From assembly GCF_943734655.1 (NCBI RefSeq), contig NC_071355.1, positions 24,310,768 to 24,374,767 on the forward strand: a DNA stretch of 64,000 nt, given 5' to 3'. Below, one piece after another: positions 11,582 to 22,900 of the stretch (position 1 is the first letter of the stretch; each line of letters begins with the position of its first letter). The translations under genes and the position numbers were made by a program. The notes beneath the pieces are model-generated. The model did not search any database. It saw only the letters and a program-made list of their open reading frames with translations, and was not told the origin of the DNA. Source of the DNA: Sabethes cyaneus (lineage: Eukaryota; Arthropoda; Insecta; Diptera; Culicidae).

Positions 11582-12272
11582 TAGCTCAAAATTCGATTAG
11601 TTTGATATCGTAATAATATTCTTTGGATTCTTTTCTAAGCCTGAATGCTTTCGGATCACTTTAAATTACCTGTATTTAGCTAAAATTTACAATCATAAAG
11701 TGTATTGCCACATACCGCTCACAATCCGACGTAGGTGAAGAGGAAACGATGTTTGCAACACATTTTCGATTTGGTTTTAATAGCTATATCCAATGAATTT
11801 GTGTTGATGAAATCAGTTAGTTTTATTCTGGAAGACGTATTTTACGTGGTTTCGAAGGTTTCTTCTCAAGATTTTAATTAAAACCCACAAAAAAATAGTG
11901 TCCAAATTGTATCGTGAAAATTTTCATACCATCAGATTTTGGACACCCCTGTATTTTGACTTCTGGCAGCAGTTTGTTTAGCTATTAAGATTCAGTGGAA
12001 AAGCAAAATTGAATGTACCCGTCTATCCTAGCGTCTATCTATTTCTCCGATTTGTGATTGAATCGGTAAGATTTTAAGTAAAAAGAACATTTATAACAAT
12101 TCGTTATTTAAAATATCTTGTTTATCAGGGAATACATCATGCTAAATATCCCGCATTTTGCACCTCACTGGACACCGCAGTCTAAAAGTGCGACTGGCAC
12201 AAAAAGTGCGACAATGCGAATGCTGTGAGTGAGAAAGAGAAAGAGTGACAACTGCAATGTTGCTGTTTTGTT

Positions 12273-12659
12273 TTGTCCTATACATTGGCATTAGAGAAAA
12301 TAATCTGGATTAATCCAGGTACAGCTGCAAAGCACAATATAACAAAATCATGTAGAGTGGCCCGCTCGGAGGATGCAATTAATGAATGCTGGCAGGAAAT
12401 CAGTAACGGTGTGGCAATTAAAACAGCATGTTGCCAGTTCGGTATTCCCAGATCGACGATCAAGTTTCGGCTAAGCAATCAATACAAAAACCAGTCAAGA
12501 CCTGGAACTGCTCCAGTACTTAATCATGCTGACGAACTTGAGCTTATTGAATGGGTGAAGAAAATGGCTCTGAAGGGATGCCCTGTCATTAAATACCGTA
12601 TCATGAACGGAATGATTCGCAAATCGAGACTGGTAGTGAGCCGCAAATTAGAGCTCTAA
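12273..12659 (+). pseudogene. Transposase N-terminal fragment (psq/CENP-B helix-turn-helix)
   Basis: The open frame encodes a helix-turn-helix of the pipsqueak/CENP-B type: EDAINECWQEISNGVAIKTA then FGIPRSTIKFRL, followed by RPGTAPVLNHADELELIEWV and GCPVIKYR. This is the usual start of pogo/Tigger transposases, where the psq HTH is followed by a second CENP-B HTH. The frame stops at 12657-12659, before any DDE catalytic region, and the start is not defined. It sits inside the terminal repeats at 11162-13390. Domestication is not supported because the catalytic part is lost and no host-like splicing is visible. Confidence 0.75.
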
Positions 12660-13504
12660 ATCCCCTGAAAACGTTTCCAGTAATTCAATCGGACGCATTT
12701 CTCGACAAACCGGATACCAAGAATGCAATAATTTGGACTTTACTTACATTAAATTTTGAATATTTTATCCTCCTTCCTGAGGATATTTGCTAACGTTTCA
12801 ACCATATTAAATCGTATATTTTAATTTCATGTCCGATATAATCAATAAACATGAAGACTGTTATGTTACATGCACATGTGAAACTGTTGTGTTATATGAT
12901 AAACGGAAGATTTTTTATTTACAGTAATCAAATTGTGCTGAAAAGTCTTCCAAACAAGCATAATTAAACAACGGATTTAAACCATATAAAGTCGAGATTG
13001 ACTTTATATTCAAATTTACGATCTCATCCCATGATAAATTTCTGATATTAAATGAATTTAAATATTGAAAGTAGACTGAACTATCATCCTGGTTGAATAA
13101 TTCTTAGTGTCCAAAATATATTCGTTGATATTTGTCGTGTCCAACATACATTTTGGACACTGTCTAAAATAAAGTGAGAGGGTCCAAAATATGAAAACTA
13201 CATAGTAAATAAAAATGTCTATAGCACATTTTTATCGACAAATAGATGACCCAACAACACTTTGCCATTTAGGCAAGTTGTTCTAAAAGAGAGTATTGCA
13301 TGAATTGCATAACAAAAGAAGGTAATATATATTTTATTTCTATAAATGTAAAATTACTTCCTCTAGGGGTCCAAATTCGGTTGATTACCCTAATACAGAG
13401 GCCTTTGTTTAAATTTATTCAGCGTCTACCACGTGTATTCAGAGTTAAATCAGCTGTAACCAAATCAGTAGCATTTTAATTCAGCCTCGGTGTTTGTTGG
13501 GATA

Positions 13505-13718
13505 TTGCTGATTGCAAGGAAAATTATACCATCCAAAGTGCGAAATCGGTCATAAAGGAGCGATCCTGCATTAAAGCGTTTCGGTATCTTCGGCGCACTT
13601 TTTCGTTACATTCCAAGCAATAAGTGCACCGAAGAGACCGAAACGATTTAAGCCAAAATAGCATTTTTATGAGCAATTGTGCACTTATTGATTGGACAAT
13701 CTTCCTTGCAATCAGCAA
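13505..13718. mobile_element. Palindromic MITE, 214 bp, TA flanks
   Basis: Ends start TTGCTGATTGCAAGGAA on both strands. Inner segments also pair (CGTTTCGGTATCTTCGG with its near complement), so nearly the whole element can fold into one hairpin. TA flanks at 13503-13504 and 13719-13720 suggest Tc1/mariner mobilisation. Confidence 0.78.
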
Positions 13719-14201
13719 TATTATGCTACTTATAATATGTGGTTTGCCAAACAGATTAAATTGGAGTGAATTAACCTACTTTGAATTATTTTCATGAGAA
13801 ATAGTAATGAAAACGATTAGTAAAATGAATCTATAACAATATCACATTTTAATGGAGTGGAAGGGGGATATGTGACAGGCGGAAAATACCAGGCAATAAT
13901 ATATACACCAACAACTGAGTGCGTACAGTATGCGCGTAGGTAACAGCAACTCCGACACGAAGATCCGCGGATCTTAGCATGCCTTAGAAATGCCCTCATA
14001 GAATCGGCCTCTTTTCCTACTGGGCCACCAAAGAGGTAAGACGTGAATTGATAGGCTCCCTGCGCTACCTGGCAGAGCCACACATTAACTATAATTCTAG
14101 CATTTGAAAATTTTTTCGAAAATCTATTATTTTTCGGTCTTCGAGAGTAGGCTCTCTCCTTAAGTTACTCGGGAAAGGCAATATTTTTGTTTAACGTTTT
14201 A

Positions 14202-14596
14202 CCCAGGGGGGATCTATTGCTGTCGAATTCTATACATGTGTGCGTTACCGCAGATGGTGTTTGGTCCATGACGTTTGTACTGTCATGGACCAAACGGCGT
14301 GTGATTGATTTCGAGTCAAGGGACTCGCAACTTTAGTTTTGTCTGCTGCAGTTGACAGAAACTCAAACCCAAACACGCAGTGCAATTATCGATTGTATTG
14401 TTTTAATCCCGATAATGCATTTATCTGCTTTTTAGCGTAAGTAAAACAAACTGAGAAACTTTTCGGAAGCTACATATACAGGCAAGAGCAGCAAATCGGT
14501 AAGAAAAAAGTAGCAAGAGCGGCATTGAAAATTATGGTCACCTGCCTGCCTTCACATGTGAGTTTTATAATTCCTTACCGATAGATCCCCCCTGGG
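14202..14596. mobile_element. MITE, 395 bp, TTTA duplication
   Basis: Terminal repeats CCCAGGGGGGATCTAT / ATAGATCCCCCCTGGG are perfect over 16 bases. TTTA flanks both ends (14198-14201, 14597-14600). Inside, 14258-14299 forms a second hairpin (TTTGGTCCATGAC and its complement). No ORF is present. The superfamily is not assigned. Confidence 0.8.
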
Positions 14597-14600
14597 TTTA

Positions 14601-15060
14601 CCTGAATTTCACATTATCCATGGTATTCAACCCGATCAAAAGCCACCGATAGAAACAAACGCTGAAAAGCTGTGTTCAATTTTTTGTTAATCACACTGCA
14701 CTTATCGAAGACGTATTCCTTCTTTTAATGTATATGTATTATCATATGATTAAATTGTTTTATTTATTACTAACATTATTTATTATCGCTTTGATAAAAT
14801 GCACTTGCATTGCACTAAATACATAGACCGCAAAACAGCTTACCGCTTGCTTGCGCTTGAAATATGAATCTTCTGACAACACTTGCATATGCAACGCGTT
14901 GCCGTAAAAGTCAAAACTGCAGTGCTGCAAGAAGGTTCGGTAAGCAAACCGCATAAAAAACAGAGCGCAGAATGAAGTGAGAAGAGAGTGAGCACGCGCG
15001 TGCATGCGGAACGCTCTCGCACAAAATTCAGCAGCACGCAGCCATTGCCGCCTGCTGCAG
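14601..15060. other. Upstream region of the Gld2 gene
   Basis: Beyond the MITE there is no coding signal. This presumably holds the Gld2 promoter, but no TATA box or initiator could be chosen with confidence. Minus-strand open frames at 14760-15095 have no recognisable product. Confidence 0.35.
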
Positions 15061-15391
15061 GCAGAACAGCAGAACAGAAGACGATAGACGGACAACGGCG
15101 ACGCGAGTATCGAAGTAGATGGTGATAAAAGAAGATTCGCGTATAGTGAGAGAGTGGTTGCGAAAAAAAGAATAAGCGATAGAGCTGCGTTTTTTGGACG
15201 ATTTTCGCTAAAGTGTAAAAGGTTCTGAACTGATTCTTGTAAATCGATCTATTCGACTGCTGTGGAATTTACCGGATATTAAATCCACGGCTCGAGTGTG
15301 AGCGTACTTTCCCCGTAATGGAATCGGTGAAAACTAAGTGCGTTTGAGGCAGCGAAGACGGAAAACTCCCGCAGAAAAGTCTACGGAAAAG
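15061..15391 (+). other. Gld2: Probable 5' untranslated exon of Gld2
   Basis: Richer in GC than the intron that follows and ending in a strong donor (GGAAAAG/gtaagc at 15391/15392). The transcription start is unknown, so the left limit is approximate. Assignment rests on position and on the matching acceptor at 16345. Confidence 0.45.
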
Positions 15392-16344
15392 GTAAGCGTG
15401 TGTGCAACAATAGGCGAAAAAAATTGCTCTGCCAGTTCGAGAACGGAAGACATTTTCCCTTCTCTGTGTCTAGGTGCAGTTTTTTTATTCTGCCTTTAAA
15501 AGGACATTGTTGAAGGAAAAAAGACCACTCGGCCCGCGTAGCGGATTAGGTTAGGCTTGTGAGTTTTCGGATAAAGTTAGGCAGATTTCGGTGGTCCCGC
15601 CCTTATTATCGCGTATTGTGTAATACCTAGGTTTCACTTTCGTCGTCGGTGCAGTTCTTGTGTGTGAACATGGTCAATTAACGAGTGTTCAATTTGGTTC
15701 GAGAGAAGAGGAGCCTGCCAGCCCAGCCGCCGCACCAGTTTCACCGTACCCGATAGACGGATGTGATGTGATAGATGTGATAGTGGAGTGGCGTATGTGG
15801 ATACCATTTTGTCTGAATCTTTTTTTTTTTTGATTTGGTACAAATTTTCGATTCACATCAATAGAAGTTCTGCATGGATGCTGGAATTATTGTATTGCAG
15901 ATCTATTATAAGTGTCATCGTTCTTAAATGTTTCTCAGCAAAAATCCAATATTAGCATCAGCTGGGTGACCTTGGTATGAATTAGAACGAGATCAGAAGT
16001 TATTTAGACATTATTATCCAGGTAAAGTGTAATAATTTGGCCAAACGATATTTTATAAATCATGCTTGAAGTCATACATGATTGCAATTATAAAGATTAC
16101 TTAAAAATTAATGATAGAAAATGTTGAACATTGCATTTTTTATAATAAATACCTCTAAGATGCATCTTGTGGCGTTGATTTAATGGTTCATTGTTTTAAG
16201 GTGGTTTATTGTTATAAGATCGATGTGGTTGTGTTTGACATCCATGTTGAATTCGAACAATCAATTGTTTTTATTTGGTTTACCGATTTGCAACCTCGAT
16301 CTTAATAAAAAATAATAATAATGGTAAATACTCCCCTCTTGCAG
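15392..16344 (+). other. Gld2: Gld2 intron 1 (inferred)
   Basis: Bounded by gtaagc at 15392 and ctcccctcttgcag ending at 16344. AT-rich, with no gene or repeat recognised. Confidence 0.45.
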
Positions 16345-16973
16345 GTATAACATGTTCGTTTGCCGTTGGAATGTCGAATTTCACGTAGCGGAGCAGTCAG
16401 AATGTAGCAGTGCAGTTTCGGAGCACCGTCATTGATCGAAATTACAGCTCAAATCATCAGTTGGAGTCATCATCGGAGAAGGAATGGTTTCGCCGCAATC
16501 GAACTAACGATTCAGTTGGTTATCTCGAAGTCATCTGACCGCGCAAAGAGTACGCCGTCGTAGACCTACTAGCGAACAAGCCCAACCTACTCGAGCTATT
16601 AGTTCTTACTGTGGGCACGTTGAATACCTAGATTGGAGCTTGGCGATTTATCACAAAGTTACACCTTCACAAGGCTCAGTGCCTTCGTGAGTTTTCCTTA
16701 AATTAAGCTTGTCAATCCCGGAGACGGATGCTGTTCTTATATTTATAGTTTTTAAAAGAATATTTATTTATTTATTTTCTATTTATCGCCTGCTTTCCTT
16801 CCGTATTCCTATCGATTCAACGAAGCTCTTTGCTCGTGAATAATCGTTTTTGATGAAAAGTCCTTAAAGTATTAGATAGTAAATCGCACAAGACTCGATC
16901 ACATTTTTATCAATTCGGCTAAGCTGGCGTAGAACTAAGCGTATTTCTTGAAAGTAACTAGTAACTAGGCTTC

Positions 16974-19900
16974 ATGTCCACAAAAAGGATGCATCCGCCA
17001 GCTGCACTACAGGCAGCTGCACAAACCGGTGTCAAGGGCGGTTTGCTTCCGTCTCCAGTTACGGCATGTAATGGGAAATCTGCCAATTATAATGCCACTA
17101 TTAGCACTAAGAATCGCCATAATGTAGAAAACATTGTACCGTCCCAAAAGGGCATTCAGAAAAGCGGCAGCGAAACGCCAAACCAGCAGAATGGTGCCGA
17201 AAGCGTCAACGGTTTGCAGGGGGCAGTCAAGAAATCCATTCACCGATCAAACCCGGTACCTGCCTCCAAGATGCAGCCATCCGGTGGACCGGTCGGTGCG
17301 TCTGCGATTTCCACGCTGAATACCATCAACCGACGCAAAAATAATCGAATAAATTCGCCCAATCGGAAGCGACAGGAGATCTTCAGCAATCTGAGAGCTT
17401 ATAATGTAGAGCTCGTTCCGAGCGTAAATGCTCAATCAGACAAACAGGATGTCGGGGGAACGAATCCCGAATCGTTACCTGTTCAGATGACAGCCGCGCC
17501 CAGTGCTGGCAACGAGGCCGGTAAAGCTAACAGCGAAAACAGTGGCGTTACTTGCCCGAGTACATCAACCAGCATCGTTAGCAGCAATACTAGCATTAAT
17601 AGTAATAGTAGTAACGTTAATAGTAGCAGTAGTAGCAGTAATATTTGCAGCAGTAAGAGCAGCAAGAAAAAAGATTATCCGCTGATGATCGCAGCCACCG
17701 CGACGACAGTCGTATCGAAAGATTTCAACACTCCGGTGGTGGCCAAACCGGGCGGCACCGCCGAAGCAGAGTCAAAAACGGAAGCATGTACGATCACTTC
17801 GCTGCCCAACGGTCCCGACAAGGGAGCCCCATTCGGTGGAACGTCAACGAATGCAAATGGCCAGAAAAAGGTATGTTTATTTTTTTATTGATCTAGATAA
17901 TGACACCTGCAACATTAGGAATAAGCACCCGCATTCTATATTTCGGACGGATTGGTTCTTTGAACGAAAGTGGTTGTTGTACATTCCGCCATTATTATAT
18001 GAGCAGACTAGCAGAGTAACTCGTTCGAAATAAGTCGAACGAAATAAACTGCCCATAAATGGAAGACAGAAAACGCTGTTGAAGCCACGACAATTTTTCT
18101 TTAATATTGAATTGATTTTGGAAACAAATCGTCATAAAATCTCTTGAATGTACATAACAGAATACTTTTACAAGCAATTTGGTCACAAGTGACCTAAAAT
18201 TTGTTCAAAAACTTAGAAAAACTGCCGAAGTTACTGATATGCGATAATTTGTGCTTGAATAAGCAAGAATAAACGTATAACAGTCACAGCATGCCTTGAT
18301 CCTTGGGTTGTCGGTGACTCGGCAGTATTTTCAAGACCACGTGTCGTTGTTGTTTTGATAATTCACGTGCTCGTTCAATTCAATTGTTCAAAATGTCCTT
18401 TTTGACTCAAATCTCTTCCTGGCCTTTTCTCCTTTTTATTGTAATTTGTTATCTTGAGTTTATAGTGAGGTCGCATGATGGGGTTTGTTTGACTCAGAAG
18501 CTGGTCGCTTTCCTGTCTGTCCGGAACACTCCCAGAAAGTGCCCGCGTATGACCGATGTGATCCTGGACACTATATGTGACAACAAATGAACTATTTCAA
18601 ACCAGTTTTGCACTTTCGAGTACCGACTTAGAGATGTCACATGTTGTATTTTAGTTAAATTCAGATACTGACCCCCGTAGAGCTAACTGGAACATTCACG
18701 GACATGTTTAGATGTGGCAAATGACGTCTTGAACACTTTATACGACTACCAATAGTCTAGATTTGCAAATCCATGTATATAGGTGTCACATGATAGGTTT
18801 GTTAAGGTGCTTCTATGTTCAAGTCCCATATATTCCGGAACTTGTTCCCACTGTAATTTCGGAATCGTACATCCGATCCAAATTCTCTTCAATAGTGTTC
18901 TTGTAGGCCATAAAACCTTCGGTTTGGTAGGTGCTGCACTCGCATCGGTCCAGGCATTTCCAAAAAACAGATGCTTATTGATATATTTTTACTACTGTGA
19001 CTGTTATGCGTTTATTTGTAATATGGGACTGACATAGTTTGATATATTTTTTTCAACATCTTGGGAACAAACATAACTTTTTTGTTTGAAATATTGAAAG
19101 AACAGTTAATTTAAAGATGATTTCCAGGTTTATCTCAAAAGTGGTGAAAAGTCAGATGGAACTGTTATGCATTTATGGGCAGTTAAGATCTCTTCCAAAT
19201 ACAGAATAAGGGCGAAACACGTAAAACACAATTATTAACGTTAAATATCAGTTAGTTTGAATATTAAATTGTTGGTTTTCTGATAAAAACATTGGGGTTG
19301 AGTATTGTAGACTGTATTATGTTCTATATTTAGCTTATTTAACTCCGCCAAAATTAAAAATCAAAAGGTTTGTTCTATAAATACGATTGTATGGTTGCGG
19401 TAGGACTATATTCGGTATTTTTTGAATTAGAAATCTTCACGACTTTAATTCACGACAGCCTATATTGAAGAAAAACAAAGTTAGGATTATATTCCTTTTA
19501 AGGTTCAAACACGTGTCAGTGATTTCTAGGATTTCAATCAGTTTGGCCATTGCACATTATTTTTAAAGTTTTTGTCACCCCTTGGAAATTGGCTTGAAAA
19601 GTCGGGGGGCAAAAAAAAAATTTGAATGATATACGTCAAATTATTTTTATAAAATCAATTGCCGGTGGGCTCTGCAGCCTTAAAAACTCGAAAAATGAGT
19701 ACACGAATGGAGTTAACGCTTCTAATACGAAACAAAAATGAAAATTCGAACAATGAAATTTCCGGAAATCTGCAGTAAATTTTTTCTATCATTCTTGTCT
19801 TCCTTTTTGAAGGATTTTGCATGAAAAATAATAACGTGTATGTGAAAAAAAAAGAATTGATTTGTTTTTCACATTTGAATTTTAGGTAAAAATTCTTAAA

Positions 19901-22900
19901 CTCATTTTTTTCCTCGATTAAAAAAATCTCTTTGTTTGTTTTCGCCAACAAAATATCATGAACACTATATGTTCATGATATTCATAGATATCATCTTTTA
20001 TTTTGAGCATAAAAACTATTTTTGAAATCCCAAAAATCAATGACGCGTGTTTGAATCTTAAACAATTCAATCGTAATTTTGATGTTTTGTTAATTTGTTG
20101 ATAACTGTTCGTGCTTGTCATGAGTTTTTGTATTCTTTAGAACACATAAATATGTTAAAATGAGGTAACATTTTACCATACCTATTTTTTTGGTAGGTAT
20201 GCTTATTAATATTGACATTGAGTAATTCTCGCTGAAACGGGGCCACTACTGACACGAGGTCTTCAAATATTGGAACTTTTTCGCTTAATTGGTTGACAAT
20301 GAAATTGTCAATTGGTTGAAATTGGTTGAAATTTTCCTCAGCTTTCCAATGGTGGCCTTAAAATGAAAATCGGTTGGGGGGCTCATGGTGAAAACGGCGA
20401 TTTTTTGATAAAATCCAATATGGCGACCAAGTGCAAGATGGCCGCCAAAAAATTTTTTTACTCCATTTGAAAGCCCTGTTCTACTTCTTAACAGAACCGA
20501 GCAATTTGTTAGTTATTTCACGGCAAATTTATGAAATATCACATGATATGTATCTCAAGATTTGCTCAAAATTCAATTTTTTTTGAACCTGTTAGACCCC
20601 TTGGTGCACGAGGGGTCCACTATTTCAAGGTATCAAAAGTGGAATTCATATTTTTTAACCATTTTCAACCAATTGAGCGCAAAAGTTCCAATGTTTGAAG
20701 ACCTCGTGTCAGTGGTGGCCCCGTTTCAGCGAGAATTACTCATTGTTAAAAAAAAAGGATACTTGTGCTAGAAACAAAATCGAGGAATGTCAAATTCAAA
20801 ATCTCATCAACATCAACGATGGAGTTCTTCATTGGATATCCAGTTGTCAGGACACCAGACACGTTAATGAATACCTGCAGATTTTGCGTTGTCTACGCTG
20901 AGACGCGCCAGGCACCACGTTTACCAGGCATACAGCAGTACGGGTTTTCGTATGTAAAGTGATCTGGTTTGAGCGCCAAATGTTTGGTAGACCTGCAAAG
21001 GTATCCATGGCCTTCCTGATCCATGTGGCTATATCAGTCTTGGTACCATCATCGGGCGTTGTCTGGCTACCAAGTTATTGTAAGGCGTCTACCTGTTCAA
21101 CTTGTTGTCCCGCTACTGTGAAGTTGGTGGAATTGTCAGTGTTCACTACCATAGACTTTTCGCTACATTGACTGTGAGACCTGCTGCCTGGGAGCTCTCG
21201 GAGAGGTCGTCTAACTTGCTCTGCATATCGTTTCGGCGTTGTGCGAGCAAGACAATGTCGTCGCCTAGGTCGAGGTCATTTAGCTGCTCCATCGTTAGAG
21301 GATTCCAAGGCAATCCTCGATTTGGTCTACTGTCAATTGCTCCAACTAATATCTCATCCATAACGATGAGAAACAGAAGCGGTGATAAAATGCAGCCCTG
21401 TCTCACGCCAGCAGTAACCCTTATGGAGTCGGACAAGACGTCATCGCGCAAAATCTTACACGAGAAAGCCTCGTACTGAGCCTCGATGAGATGGACTAGC
21501 TTATCTGGAACTCCTCTACGCCTAAGTGCGCCCCAGATGTTTTCGTGGTTGAGTCGGTCGAACACCTTTTCGAAGTCAACGAACACCAGCAGAAGAGAGT
21601 CCTGGAATTCGTTGATCTGCTCCAATATAATGCGGAGCGTTGTGATATGGTCTACACATGATCGCCCAGCACAGGATCCAGCTTGCTGCCGCCGGAGAGT
21701 AGCGTCGATCTTCTCCTGGATCCGGTTGAGGATTACCTTACAGAGTACTGTGATGCCACGCCAGTTACCGCATTTAGTTAGGTCTTCCTTTTTAGGGACT
21801 TTGACCAATATGCCACCGGAAAACTAGCGGTTTCTCATGTATTGCTGAAAAGCTGATGCATTATCTGGGGTGACAAAGATGGGTCAGCTTTGAGCCCCTC
21901 GGCTGAAATACAGTCTATCCCTGGCGCCCTATTGGATTTGATGTCTGCTTCAATTTCATCCAGCGATGGCGCCTCTGAATTGACGCGATTAATTCGACGA
22001 ACTGTAGGCGTCATACACTGCCTGTCATACAATGCCGGCTTTCACCACCCGCCGCTCCAAGGCTCCAAGTCTCAGTCGAAATCCACTCCCTCCACCCGCT
22101 GCGCACTTTGCCGAGGGTTTCATCACTGGTGGTGATCAAGGCGTTCTTAATGCCGGTCCATTGCTCTTCGACGGTTCCATCAGGTGGCAACTCCGAGGCT
22201 CGGGGTTCAAGTTGTTCGACAAAGGCCTTTTTTAGCTCTGGATTCTTCAATCGGCGCACGTCGTAACGGGACCAAACTTTTTCTCCCGTCGTTGGATTCT
22301 GATGCAGATGTGGTCGATCAGTTCATCCTACGTGACGAAATCAGTAGAGGCTATACTGACACATTATTTTGAAAAATCTAGCATCGCACGACTGTAGCTT
22401 ACTAAGCTTCATCGGAAAGCCATATTCTAGTATTATCTATCGCATCTCATTTCGTTTGATTGAATCGTACGCCGCCCTAAAATCAACAATCAGTTGGCAA
22501 GTCGTACTCTTGGAAGTTGTCTGGGAAATGAGACCATCTAATATTCCAACCATCCGACTGGATTATTTTTACGTACAACCGCTCGTTTCCTGTTTCTTAA
22601 AATTTACCCGGGATACCGTGCTTTCCACCGGCCTTGGCGTTTTTCATCGCACTAACTACTCCAGAACAGAAGGCTGTTGGGTACTTTTTTCACTGCGTCC
22701 AGTATTTTTTACTATTGTGCCATGCTCATTTCTTTTTCTTTGCGCTTCAAGCTTTCCAAACCTTTATTGAGGAAGTGATAGATTGGAAGCTGGAGCGAGA
22801 AAGGTGCCAATCAGGTGTGACCTGATCTATAAACCTAGTCACCCTGATCGGCGACACAAACCAAACCTCCCAAAATCTTTTTCGAGATACTGCAGTGTGT

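Larger units (their letters stand above)
11162..13390 (+). mobile_element. Pogo/Tigger-like DNA transposon remnant
   Basis: Terminal inverted repeats of about 28 bp start GGGTAACCAACTTGATTTGG on the left; the right end is the inverted GGGTAATCAACCGAATTTGG, and both continue ACCCCTA. TA dinucleotides flank both ends (11160-11161, 13391-13392), as expected for Tc1/mariner-superfamily insertions. It contains a transposase N-terminal fragment at 12273-12659 and a nested MITE at 11230-11581. No catalytic DDE domain is visible, so the copy is internally deleted. Confidence 0.75.

Noticed and set aside
12273..12659. Domesticated psq transcription factor
   Set aside because: It lies between transposon terminal repeats with TA flanks and ends abruptly; a decayed transposase is simpler.
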